A DNA stretch of 6,252 nucleotides from Filomicrobium sp. (lineage in GTDB: Bacteria; Pseudomonadota; Alphaproteobacteria; Rhizobiales; Hyphomicrobiaceae). The translations under genes and the position numbers were made by a program. The notes beneath the pieces are model-generated. The model ran no database searches and was not told the DNA's origin. It worked only from the letters and a program-made list of their open reading frames with translations. The stretch lies in the NCBI GenBank assembly GCA_030607105.1, contig JAUWFF010000080.1, forward strand, positions 1 through 6,252, in the 5' to 3' direction. Each line of letters starts with the position of its first letter. Position 1 is the stretch's first letter. Of the stretch, positions 1 through 6,223 are shown piece after piece.

Positions 1-2079
1 GTCACCGAAGAGCTTCTGGACGACGGCGCCGAATATGATGGCATCGAGATTAGATCGTTCGCCCACTTGCGCTATGAGGGTACCGACACCGCATTCGCGG
101 TGGAGGTCTCGGAGCCAGGGTTCATGCGCCGTGACTTTGAAGTCGAGCATCAGAGGCGGTTCGGATTTCTGTCACCGGAAAAGGCGATCGTCATAGCCGC
201 GACCGAGGTTGAGGCTACGACGTCGGGTTTCGGAGGCCAACACAAAGCGAATGAGCCAGAGGTGTTGGATGGCGATGCGTCCGAAGCATCCTCTGCGCGG
301 CCAGCAGAGGGTAGCGCGGAGCGAACGGACAGCTTCTTTTCGCAGGGCCAATGGCATGCGGCGATCACCCTGCGGCGGGAAGCGATCGGCCCCGGTGCGG
401 TTGTCGAGGGGCCTGCCAGGATTGTTGAGCCGCATCAAACCGTCATCGTGGAACCGGGCTGGCGGCTTGAAGTCAGCCTCCGCGATGATCTCGTCCTGCG
501 GCGTGTTGAACCGCGTTTCAACGAGCGGCTAGGCACGCAGGCTGATCCCGTGCTGCTGGAGGTGTTCAACAACTTGTTCATGGCAGTCGCCGAGCAGATG
601 GGGGAATCGCTGAAGCTCACTGCACGGTCGGTGAACATCAAGGAACGGCTAGACTTCTCCTGTGCACTGTTCGATCCCGATGGTGGCTTAGTGGCGAATG
701 CTCCACATGTGCCGGTGCATCTGGGTTCAATGGATGCGGCGATCGAAACCGTGATCCGCGAGAAGCGCTCCGAGATGCGTCCTGGTGATGTCTACGTGTT
801 GAACGCGCCTTACAACGGCGGCACGCATTTGCCAGACATTACGGTGGTGACGCCGGTGTTCGCGGAAGCTGGCGATGAAATTCTGTTTTATGTCGCAAGC
901 CGTGGGCACCATGAAGACATTGGCGGGCTAACGCCTGGCTCCATGACGCCGCGCGCAACCTCGATTGAACAGGAAGGTGTGCTCATCGACTGCGTGAAGC
1001 TCGCCGAAGGCGGCAGGTTCCGCGAAGAGGAAATCCGGGCTTTGCTGACAGGTGCACGCTATCCGGCCCGTCAGCCCGACAAGAACATCGCCGATCTCAA
1101 GGCCCAAGTCGCCGCCAATGCGCGCGGTGCAGACGAGATAGCGAAGATGATCGAGCACTTCGGGCGCGATGTCGTGACGGCTTACATGGGACACGTGCAG
1201 GATAACGCCGAGGAAAGCGTTCGTGCGTTGATCGCGCGGCTTGATGACGGTGAAGCCGTCGTGACAACCGACACTGGCGCGGAAGTTCACGTGAAGATCT
1301 CGATCGATCGCGAAAGTCGGTCGGCGGTTGTTGATTTCACTGGCACATCGCAGGTCCGCGAGGATAACTTCAACGCGCCCGAACCGGTTACCCGTGCGGC
1401 AGTCCTTTATGTCTTCAGGGTGATGACAGGGGAGCCAATTCCATTGAATGCCGGGTGTCTCAGGCCACTGAAGATCGTGGTTCCGGATGGCTCGTTTCTG
1501 AAACCCACCTATCCGGCGGCCGTCGTCGCAGGTAACGTCGAAACGAGCCAGGTCGTTACCAATGCGCTGTTCATGGCGCTGAAGGGGCTTGGGACTTCGC
1601 AGGGGACAATGAACAACCTCACTTTCGGTGACGACACGCGGCAGTACTACGAGACAATTTGCTCAGGCTCTCCGGCGGGGCCTGACTTCGACGGCGTGGC
1701 GGGTGTGCAGGTGCATATGACGAATACGCGTCTCACGGACCCGGAGGTGCTGGAGTTGCGTTATCCCGTCGTGCTCGATCAATTTTCGATCGTTCGGGGC
1801 TCCGGTGGCCGAGGACGTCAGCAGGCCGGTGACGGGACGAGGCGCGCTTTGCGGTTCCTTGAGCCGATGCATGCGGCGATCTTGTCCGGCTACCGGGAGC
1901 TGGCGCCGCAAGGGGTTGATGGTGGAGGGGTCGGAAATTGCGGATGCAACCTTGTGGAGCGCTCTGGCGGGTGCTTCGAAAAGCTCACAGGCTGCGACGA
2001 AACAGAGCTCGCTGCAGGGGATAGAATTATCGTTGAAACCCCGACAGGTGGCGGGTTCGGGTGCTCGGACGGCAAATAA
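1..2079 (+). CDS. 5-oxoprolinase/hydantoinase HyuA-HyuB fusion (C-terminal part, 5' truncated by window)
   Basis: The reading frame is open from base 1 to a TAA at 2077-2079, giving 692 residues; the first ATG at 67 is not the real start because homologous sequence runs on before it. Residues 1 to about 175 match the C-terminal end of a HyuA subunit (LRYEGTDTAF near residue 24, a QRRFGFLSPEKA segment, then IGPGAVVEGPARIVEP). From about residue 182 a HyuB domain follows, with SVNIKERLDFSCALFD, LNAPYNGGTHLPDITVV, RGHHEDIGGLTPGSM, a late VHMTNTRLTDPEVLE and a C-terminal ETPTGGGFG. The A and B halves are fused, as in OplAH-type 5-oxoprolinases of about 1200 residues, so roughly 500 N-terminal residues, including the nucleotide-binding part, are off the window. 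Known family role: cytosolic ATP-dependent opening of 5-oxo-L-proline to L-glutamate. An N-methylhydantoinase or acetophenone carboxylase-like activity cannot be excluded. The B half is intact to its usual end, with unusual cysteines near the C-terminus. No clear terminator follows. Confidence 0.9.
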   Translation, partial: VTEELLDDGAEYDGIEIRSFAHLRYEGTDTAFAVEVSEPGFMRRDFEVEHQRRFGFLSPEKAIVIAATEVEATTSGFGGQHKANEPEVLDGDASEASSARPAEGSAERTDSFFSQGQWHAAITLRREAIGPGAVVEGPARIVEPHQTVIVEPGWRLEVSLRDDLVLRRVEPRFNERLGTQADPVLLEVFNNLFMAVAEQMGESLKLTARSVNIKERLDFSCALFDPDGGLVANAPHVPVHLGSMDAAIETVIREKRSEMRPGDVYVLNAPYNGGTHLPDITVVTPVFAEAGDEILFYVASRGHHEDIGGLTPGSMTPRATSIEQEGVLIDCVKLAEGGRFREEEIRALLTGARYPARQPDKNIADLKAQVAANARGADEIAKMIEHFGRDVVTAYMGHVQDNAEESVRALIARLDDGEAVVTTDTGAEVHVKISIDRESRSAVVDFTGTSQVREDNFNAPEPVTRAAVLYVFRVMTGEPIPLNAGCLRPLKIVVPDGSFLKPTYPAAVVAGNVETSQVVTNALFMALKGLGTSQGTMNNLTFGDDTRQYYETICSGSPAGPDFDGVAGVQVHMTNTRLTDPEVLELRYPVVLDQFSIVRGSGGRGRQQAGDGTRRALRFLEPMHAAILSGYRELAPQGVDGGGVGNCGCNLVERSGGCFEKLTGCDETELAAGDRIIVETPTGGGFGCSDGK

Positions 2080-2138
2080 CAGAACGCGTGTTCAATGGGT
2101 TGTGCGTTTCTCTCCGAAAATTCCGAACGTCTATGCGA

Positions 2139-2157
2139 GTCAACAGACTATGTTGAC
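2139..2157. promoter_or_regulatory. Candidate operator: 7-bp inverted repeat, 5-bp spacer
   Basis: GTCAACA and TGTTGAC are perfect 7-base inverted arms around GACTA. There is no following T run and the arms are not GC-rich, so a dimeric regulator site fits better than a terminator. The right arm contains TTGAC, which resembles a -35 element, but I see no good -10 at 16-18 bases from it. The regulator family cannot be named from the site alone. Confidence 0.35.
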
Positions 2158-2199
2158 GCCCTCGCACCATTTACGATTGCCATTCTGGTTTCTTGACGC

Positions 2200-2211
2200 T
2201 TGGTTTACCAA
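2200..2211. promoter_or_regulatory. Candidate operator: TTGGT-N2-ACCAA inverted repeat
   Basis: TTGGT and ACCAA form perfect 5-base arms around TT. The core resembles the TGGT/ACCA half-sites of FadR-type GntR regulators, but those normally have three bases between the half-sites and here there are two. A 5-base match can arise by chance, so this is a weak call. Confidence 0.2.
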
Positions 2212-2250
2212 AGTCCGAGACAGTACAACGGGTCCACGTGATTCGGGTTT

Positions 2251-2274
2251 GAAAGGTCTTTTGTCGGAAAGGTC
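2251..2274. repeat. Direct repeat GAAAGGTC, two copies 16 bases apart
   Basis: GAAAGGTC occurs at 2251-2258 and again at 2267-2274, the second copy running into the palindrome at 2272-2287. The 16-base period is about one and a half helical turns. It may be part of a protein-binding array upstream of trkH, or chance. Confidence 0.3.
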
Positions 2275-2287
2275 CGAGTGCTCGGAC
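2272..2287. promoter_or_regulatory. Candidate operator: GTCCGAG-TG-CTCGGAC palindrome
   Basis: Two perfect 7-base arms flank a 2-base centre, 70 bases before the trkH start. A same-sense half-site, GTCCGAG, lies at 2213-2219, and GTGCTCGGAC (10 bases identical to 2278-2287) lies in the last codons of the oxoprolinase at 2061-2070. If CATAAT at 2303-2308 is the trkH -10 box, the palindrome covers the expected -35 position, where a bound protein could repress or replace -35 recognition. There is no T run after it, so a terminator is unlikely. Confidence 0.4.
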
Positions 2288-2302
2288 TATGCTCGAAGTC
2301 AT

Positions 2303-2308
2303 CATAAT
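2303..2308 (+). promoter_or_regulatory. Possible trkH -10 box (CATAAT)
   Basis: CATAAT differs from TATAAT at one base and lies about 50 bases upstream of the trkH start, which would give a leader of roughly 40 bases. The position 17 bases upstream (2280-2285, GCTCGG) does not resemble a -35 element and falls inside the palindrome at 2272-2287. The call rests on one hexamer only. Confidence 0.25.
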
Positions 2309-2340
2309 GTGAATGCGAGCCACAAGCTGTCCAGCCGTTG

Positions 2341-2348
2341 AAGTGAGG
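2341..2348 (+). promoter_or_regulatory. Ribosome binding site of trkH, supports the TTG start
   Basis: AAGTGAGG lies 8 bases before the TTG at 2357, an ideal distance. A stop codon in the same frame at 2339-2341 rules out any start further upstream, and the next in-frame ATG (2420) would remove most of the first membrane helix. The site therefore decides the start. Confidence 0.6.
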
Positions 2349-2356
2349 CCGCCCCT

Positions 2357-3802
2357 TTGCTCCATCTGCGTCCGATCTTCTCCGCTCTCGGCCTGCTCTT
2401 ATGCACCAATGCATTCGCGATGTTGCTGCCGGCGCTGGTTGACTTCGCCGACGGCGATCGCGACTGGCTGGTCTTCTTCGCCTCATCGATCGCCACTTTC
2501 TTTATCGGCGGGCTTCTTATTCTGGCCTCTCAGGACGACCAGCCGGTGCAGCTCACCGTCAAGGATGGCTTCCTTTTGACGACCGCCTGCTGGGTGGTGG
2601 TGACTGCGTTCGCGGCAATTCCGTTTATCGGTGTCGGCCTCAGCTACACCGATGCTTATTTCGAGGCCATGTCCGGTCTGACGACGACCGGGGCGACGGT
2701 GCTGACCAAGCTTGATCAGCTGCCTCGAGGCATTCTCCTATGGCGGGCCATCCTGCAGGGCCTCGGCGGGCTCGGGATCATTGTGATGGCGATGATCATG
2801 CTGCCGTTTCTGCGCGTCGGTGGTATGCAGCTTTTTCAGATGGAGCACTCGGACCGGTCGGAAAAGGTGCTGCCGCGTGCGCTTGAGCTCACGACGGCGA
2901 TTGCAGCGATCTATGTCGGCTTGATCATCATCTGCATTATAACTTACGGGGCCTTAGGGATGACCGCCTTCGACGCGGTTTGTCATGGCCTGACGACAGT
3001 GGCCACGGCTGGCTTCTCGACACACGATGAGAGCTTCGGGTTCTTCAAATCGCCGTCTATAGAGTGGGCCTGCATCGTCTTCATGGTGCTCGGGGCGCTG
3101 CCGTTCGTTGTCTACATCAAGGCATTGCGCGGTCAGCCGCGTGCGGTCATGGAAGACAGTCAGGTGCGGGGCCTGGTGGGGTTTCTCGTCGGCGTGTGCC
3201 TGATCGTGACGTTCTGGCTGATGACGGCGCGTGATATGGACTTTGCAACGGCCCTGCGCACGGCCACGTTCAATGTCACGTCAATCGTAACAACAACGGG
3301 CTACGCCAGTTCTGATTATACGCAGTGGGGTACGTTCGCGGTCGGATTGTTCTTCTTGTTAATGTTCGTTGGCGGCTGTGCCGGCTCTACGACGGGCGGT
3401 ATCAAGATCTACCGGTTGCAGGTGACCGGCCTGCTTATCCGCAGCCACTTCGTCCACCTGATGAGTCCAAACCGGGTCGTGACATTGGTCTATAACGGCA
3501 AGCGGCTGCCGGCGGACGTGCCGTTCTCGGTGGTTGCTTTTCTGGCGATCTACATGTCGACGGTTGGGCTTTTCACGGTTGTCCTGTCGGCCATGGGCCT
3601 CGATCTTGTGACAGCGCTGTCGGCATCAGCACAGGCAGTGGGCAATGTGGGTCCGGGGCTGGGGCCGATCGTAGGACCGGCGGGCAACTACTCGGGCCTC
3701 CCGGTGCTGGCCAAGTGGATTTTGTCACTCGCGATGATGATGGGCCGATTGGAGCTCTTCACCGTTTTGGTGCTGCTCCGCATCGAGTTCTGGCGCAATT
3801 GA
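2357..3802 (+). CDS. trkH: TrkH family potassium uptake protein
   Basis: This 481-residue membrane protein is the expected length for TrkH, the potassium-translocating subunit of the Trk system in the inner membrane. It shows the four-fold M1-P-M2 pattern of the Trk/Ktr/HKT superfamily, with a filter glycine in each pore loop: TTTGAT near residues 109-114, TVATAGFS near 214-221, VTTTGYA near 311-317 and AVGNVGPGLG near 427-436. Other family marks are GLGGLGIIVM after the first loop, SDRSEKVLPR near 165-174, CAGSTTGGIKIYR near 341-353 and MMGRLELFT close to the C-terminus. The protein starts with TTG, supported by AAGTGAGG eight bases upstream. Trk normally needs the cytosolic NAD-binding regulator TrkA; none is in this window, and in many alphaproteobacteria trkA sits elsewhere. 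The gene is separated from the oxoprolinase by 277 bases, so it probably has its own promoter, and it converges on the monooxygenase gene. Confidence 0.95.
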   Translation: MLHLRPIFSALGLLLCTNAFAMLLPALVDFADGDRDWLVFFASSIATFFIGGLLILASQDDQPVQLTVKDGFLLTTACWVVVTAFAAIPFIGVGLSYTDAYFEAMSGLTTTGATVLTKLDQLPRGILLWRAILQGLGGLGIIVMAMIMLPFLRVGGMQLFQMEHSDRSEKVLPRALELTTAIAAIYVGLIIICIITYGALGMTAFDAVCHGLTTVATAGFSTHDESFGFFKSPSIEWACIVFMVLGALPFVVYIKALRGQPRAVMEDSQVRGLVGFLVGVCLIVTFWLMTARDMDFATALRTATFNVTSIVTTTGYASSDYTQWGTFAVGLFFLLMFVGGCAGSTTGGIKIYRLQVTGLLIRSHFVHLMSPNRVVTLVYNGKRLPADVPFSVVAFLAIYMSTVGLFTVVLSAMGLDLVTALSASAQAVGNVGPGLGPIVGPAGNYSGLPVLAKWILSLAMMMGRLELFTVLVLLRIEFWRN

Positions 3803-3804
3803 TG

Positions 3805-3822
3805 CTTCAGACATCGTTGAAG
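3805..3822. terminator. Weak hairpin between convergent genes
   Basis: CTTCA (3805-3809) and TGAAG (3818-3822) can pair as a 5-base stem around an 8-base loop in the 22-base gap between the trkH and monooxygenase stop codons. It lacks GC strength and a T run on either strand. It is the only stem I see in this gap, so factor-dependent termination or transcript overlap is as likely. Confidence 0.15.
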
Positions 3823-3824
3823 GT

Positions 3825-5033
3825 TCAGACGCTGGGCCGCCACCCATAGAGCCAATCGTAGGACGCCATAATCCGTTTTGGCGGGCTTACGGTGAGCGTC
3901 ATGTTGCGCGCCTGACGCATCGGGCCATCGAGGTGATAGGTCTTACCGTTGCGGCGCGAAGCGGCCTGGACGGTCTGTGCCCTCCGGCATCTTTGTGTCT
4001 GGTAGGAGCGGAGCGCCTTGCGAACGGTTTCGCAGTCGGAAAGGCAACGTGCCAGCGTGAGCGCATCTTCAAGCGCCAGAACCGCGCCTTGGGCCAAGAA
4101 CGGCAAGACGGGGTGGGCGGCATCACCTAGCAGGACAATACGATCGGCGGTCCAAGTCTTCAGGGGCGGCAATTCAAAAAGGGCCCATTTGCGCCAACTG
4201 TCTGATGCAGCGATTAAATTCCGGACCGGGGCGGCGAAGTTCTGGACCGCGTCCTTGACCCATTCATGGTTTACCGCCGAGGCCCAGCCTTCGTCGATAG
4301 CCAAGTCGTTGCGGATGACAACGATAGCAAGTTCGCGCCCTCCTCGAACCGGATAGTGGACGACGTGGCCTTTCGGCGCGAGCCATATGCCGACGCTTTC
4401 TTGTGAAATGCCGCCGGGAATCTGTTCTATGCTGATAACGGTGCGCGCGGCGCTCTTGCCGCTGTAGCGCGGCCGACGTGCGTCGAACAGGCTTTGGCGT
4501 AGCGTTGATCTCAGTCCATCGGCGGCGATTAAGAGGTCGCCGGCTCCAACAAGCTGTCCGCCACTTCTGGCAAGGACTTCGTCGGTGTAAGTCTCGGTAC
4601 CTTCTATCTCAATGCCGTGCCGAAATTCGATCAGAGGGTGAGCGTCAACAGCACTGCTCAAGGCAGCGTGAAGGTCGGCGCGGTGGGCCACCCAGTATGG
4701 GGCGCCATGGCGCTCAGCGAGCCAGTCGCCGAGCGGGAGTTCGGCCACCCGCACCCCCATAGGTCCATCGTGGACATACAACGCCTTCGGTGCGGTGACC
4801 TTGGACTTGAGATGGTCGGCAAGCCCCAGCGATTGCAGGATGCGTGTTCCGTTCGGACCGATCTGGATACCGGCACCGTCTTCGTTGGGGTTCGCGCGTT
4901 TCTCGAATACGCGGACTTCCGCGCCAGTACGCGCAAGCGCCAAAGCGGCTGCAAGGCCACCGATGCCGCCGCCGGCGATCAGGATTCGCAACGGGGAGGA
5001 TTTGGTCGGGGGCTGGGGATCAATGGTCTGCAA
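3825..5033 (-). CDS. FAD-dependent monooxygenase (salicylate/hydroxybenzoate hydroxylase-like)
   Basis: The 402-residue protein is a group A flavoprotein monooxygenase, a family that uses NAD(P)H and O2 to hydroxylate mostly aromatic compounds in the cytosol. Residues 17-45 form the Rossmann FAD site with GGGIGG at 21-26 and the ribose-binding Glu at 44. GIQIGPNG (55-62) and HRADLHAAL (117-125, with the conserved Arg118) follow. The DG motif is at 172-173 (AADGLRSTLR) and the GD motif at 303-304 (LLGDAAHPVLPFLAQGA). The length is normal and no motif is lost. The substrate cannot be read from the sequence; salicylate hydroxylase is the closest familiar type, and relatives act on hydroxybenzoate or hydroxynicotinate. 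The start used is TTG, the furthest upstream codon in frame, but it has no well-placed ribosome binding site; a better-placed site precedes an out-of-frame ATG at 5038-5040 (see findings). The gene lies 23 bases after the zinc-finger gene and is probably co-transcribed with it. Confidence 0.88.
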   Translation of the reverse strand: MQTIDPQPPTKSSPLRILIAGGGIGGLAAALALARTGAEVRVFEKRANPNEDGAGIQIGPNGTRILQSLGLADHLKSKVTAPKALYVHDGPMGVRVAELPLGDWLAERHGAPYWVAHRADLHAALSSAVDAHPLIEFRHGIEIEGTETYTDEVLARSGGQLVGAGDLLIAADGLRSTLRQSLFDARRPRYSGKSAARTVISIEQIPGGISQESVGIWLAPKGHVVHYPVRGGRELAIVVIRNDLAIDEGWASAVNHEWVKDAVQNFAAPVRNLIAASDSWRKWALFELPPLKTWTADRIVLLGDAAHPVLPFLAQGAVLALEDALTLARCLSDCETVRKALRSYQTQRCRRAQTVQAASRRNGKTYHLDGPMRQARNMTLTVSPPKRIMASYDWLYGWRPSV

Positions 5034-5047
5034 GGTTCATTGAAAGA

Positions 5048-5053
5048 CCCGCC
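5048..5053 (-). promoter_or_regulatory. Candidate ribosome binding site that points to ATG 5038-5040 rather than TTG 5031-5033
   Basis: On the minus strand GGCGGG lies 7 bases before an ATG at 5038-5040 and 14 bases before the TTG that opens the monooxygenase frame. The ATG frame reads MNLADH and stops after six codons. The site therefore fits the out-of-frame ATG better than the annotated start. It is a weak Shine-Dalgarno match. Confidence 0.3.
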
Positions 5054-5056
5054 TGC

Positions 5057-5311
5057 TCAGCCGGCCGTTTCCTCTTCAAGGTTCACAATGGCATCCTTGG
5101 GATCGCTCTCGTTGGCTGCGAGGCGGCTGTCATAGACATAGAGTGTCGAACAGTACGGGCACAGAATCTGGTCATCGGCGCCCATGTCGAGATAGATGTG
5201 CGGATGATCATATGGAGCACGGGCACCCATGCACTGGAGTTCCTTGACGCCGACAAAGATTTTTTCTGCACCTTCATCATTTGCAAGATGGGGAGTTTTG
5301 GTGGTGGCCAT
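5057..5311 (-). CDS. Small zinc-finger domain protein (zf-CHCC family)
   Basis: This 84-residue soluble protein carries one zinc-ribbon-like site formed by Cys27, His36, Cys51 and Cys54, spaced C-x8-H-x14-C-x2-C. The DHPHIYLDMG and CPYCSTLYVY segments are the signature of the zf-CHCC family, related to the NDUFS6 zinc subunit of mitochondrial complex I. In bacteria the family's role is poorly defined; zinc binding is inferred from the residues. The N-terminal 20 residues look disordered and the C-terminal tail is acidic. The ATG at 5309-5311 is preceded by an AAGAGAG purine stretch a few bases upstream, a moderate ribosome binding site. The stop lies 23 bases before the monooxygenase start, so the two are probably one operon. 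Standing apart from nuo genes, it may serve here as an accessory to the monooxygenase, but that is inference from position only. Confidence 0.85.
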   Translation of the reverse strand: MATTKTPHLANDEGAEKIFVGVKELQCMGARAPYDHPHIYLDMGADDQILCPYCSTLYVYDSRLAANESDPKDAIVNLEEETAG

Positions 5312-5435
5312 AATGCTCTCTTGGATGCTGAAGTAATTCCGCTCAACGATAGCGGGCGCGCGCGGGAAATGGTAGTGGCGGAAGTCATCGCTTTGCGCGA
5401 CATTTCCGTCGTTGAGGCCCGAAGGACCAGCCGAA
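5312..5435. promoter_or_regulatory. Divergent intergenic region with promoters for zinc finger-monooxygenase and hydrolase
   Basis: Genes leave this 124-base region in both directions, so it must hold or lie near both promoters. A weak plus-strand pair is TTGGAT (5321-5326) with AACGAT (5345-5350) at 18-base spacing; I see no convincing minus-strand pair. Two inverted repeats are present: CCGCT/AGCGG at 5339-5343 and 5351-5355, and GGAAATG/CATTTCC at 5365-5371 and 5401-5407. Either could be a shared regulator site, but no regulator gene is in the window. Confidence 0.45.
5421..5426 (+). promoter_or_regulatory. Ribosome binding site of the alpha/beta hydrolase, decides the start
   Basis: GAAGGA lies 9 bases before the ATG at 5436. 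The open frame extends 8 codons further up to a TTG at 5412, but that start would contain this site and has no comparable one of its own. The ATG is therefore chosen. Confidence 0.6.
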
Positions 5436-6200
5436 ATGCAGACATTCGACTCCGATGGCGTGGAGATCGCCTACATCGATGAGCTACCCGCCGGGCCGGC
5501 TAAGGCGCTACCTATCCTGCTTATCCATGGCTTTGCTTCTCATGTCGGGATGAATTGGATTTCGTCTGGCTGGGTCTCAACCCTGACGGGGGCCGGCTAT
5601 CGCGTTGTCGCGTTCGACAACCGCGGGCATGGGCAAAGTCAGAAACTGCATGACATGGTGGCTTATGGCGGGCCGCTGATGGCAGAAGACGCAAGGCGCC
5701 TACTCGACCACCTCGGGATCGAGACCGCGTACGTGATGGGTTATTCCATGGGTGCGCGGATCACCGCCTTTTTGGCGCTGAAACACCCCTCCCGAGTCCG
5801 CATGGCGGTGTTCGGAGGCCTGGGCATCAACATGGTGCGGGGAATGGCGGGTACCGGGCCGATCGCCCACGCCCTGGAAGCTGAGAGTATTGATGATGTC
5901 GTCAATCCCACGGCGCGGACATTTAGAGCCTTTGCGGAACAAACGAACAGCGATCTTAAAGCGCTTGCGGCGTGTATTCGCTCTTCGCGCGATCCGATCA
6001 GCCGAGACGACGTGGCGCGCCTGGCCTGCCCGGTGCTCGTTGCGGTTGGAAGTAAGGACGTTATTGCAGGCTCCGCAGAGGAGCTGGCCGAACTAATCCC
6101 GACGGCGCAGGCACTCGTGATTCCGGACCGCGAACACATGAAGGCAGTCGGAGACAAGGTCTTCAAGGACGGTGTGTTGGAGTTTTTTGAGCGTGCCTAG
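5436..6200 (+). CDS. Alpha/beta hydrolase
   Basis: The 254-residue protein has the alpha/beta hydrolase fold and a complete catalytic triad. LLIHGF (28-33) supplies the oxyanion-hole segment, FDNRGHGQS (60-68) is the usual following loop, and GYSMGA (102-107) is the nucleophile elbow with Ser104. The acid is probably Asp208 in VGSKDVIAG and the base His234 in DREHMKAVGD. The lid region between about 130 and 190 is short. There is no signal peptide, so it should act in the cytosol. Family members include esterases, enol-lactonases and C-C hydrolases of aromatic breakdown; the substrate here cannot be told. It is divergent from the zinc finger-monooxygenase pair and may act on the same pathway, which is inference from the arrangement. 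The ATG at 5436 is preferred over the upstream TTG because of GAAGGA nine bases before it. Confidence 0.9.
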   Translation: MQTFDSDGVEIAYIDELPAGPAKALPILLIHGFASHVGMNWISSGWVSTLTGAGYRVVAFDNRGHGQSQKLHDMVAYGGPLMAEDARRLLDHLGIETAYVMGYSMGARITAFLALKHPSRVRMAVFGGLGINMVRGMAGTGPIAHALEAESIDDVVNPTARTFRAFAEQTNSDLKALAACIRSSRDPISRDDVARLACPVLVAVGSKDVIAGSAEELAELIPTAQALVIPDREHMKAVGDKVFKDGVLEFFERA

Positions 6201-6223
6201 CGGTAGTCTGCAGGCGCGCAAAC

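Larger units (their letters stand above)
2080..2356. other. Intergenic region between oxoprolinase and trkH, rich in inverted repeats
   Basis: This 277-base stretch holds no ORF that resembles a protein; the open frames crossing it continue from the flanking genes in other frames or are short and of low complexity. It looks less GC-rich than the flanking genes. It contains three inverted repeats (2139-2157, 2200-2211, 2272-2287), an 8-base direct repeat, two copies of TTGACGC (2153-2159 and 2193-2199) and the trkH ribosome binding site. I read it as the trkH promoter and operator region, possibly also the 3' end of the oxoprolinase transcript. No strong stem followed by a T run is visible, so the oxoprolinase terminator is not identified. 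Confidence 0.6.

Noticed and set aside
2153..2198. Two TTGACG hexamers (2153-2158 and 2193-2198) as -35 boxes
   Set aside because: Neither has a reasonable -10 hexamer at 16-18 bases; they are kept only as short repeats in the intergenic description.
2272..2287. The 16-base palindrome as an intrinsic terminator of the oxoprolinase
   Set aside because: A 2-base loop is too tight, no T run follows, and it lies about 190 bases after the stop codon.
1805..2341. A 178-codon plus-strand open frame overlapping the oxoprolinase end and the intergenic gap
   Set aside because: Its first half is an out-of-frame reading of the well-supported HyuB domain, and the rest has no domain-like pattern; its stop merely marks the limit of the trkH frame.
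2205..2496. Minus-strand open frames of 93 and 64 codons across the trkH start
   Set aside because: They overlap the TrkH N-terminus, are Arg/Ser-rich and show no family motif or ribosome binding site that I can support.
5412..5435. TTG at 5412 as the start of the alpha/beta hydrolase
   Set aside because: The GAAGGA site at 5421-5426 would lie inside the coding region and is ideally placed for the ATG at 5436; the extra eight residues add nothing recognisable.
4844..5482. A 212-codon plus-strand open frame opposite the monooxygenase and zinc-finger genes
   Set aside because: It is antisense to two genes with clear motifs, and its translation is rich in Arg with no recognisable domain, as expected for a shadow frame in GC-rich DNA.
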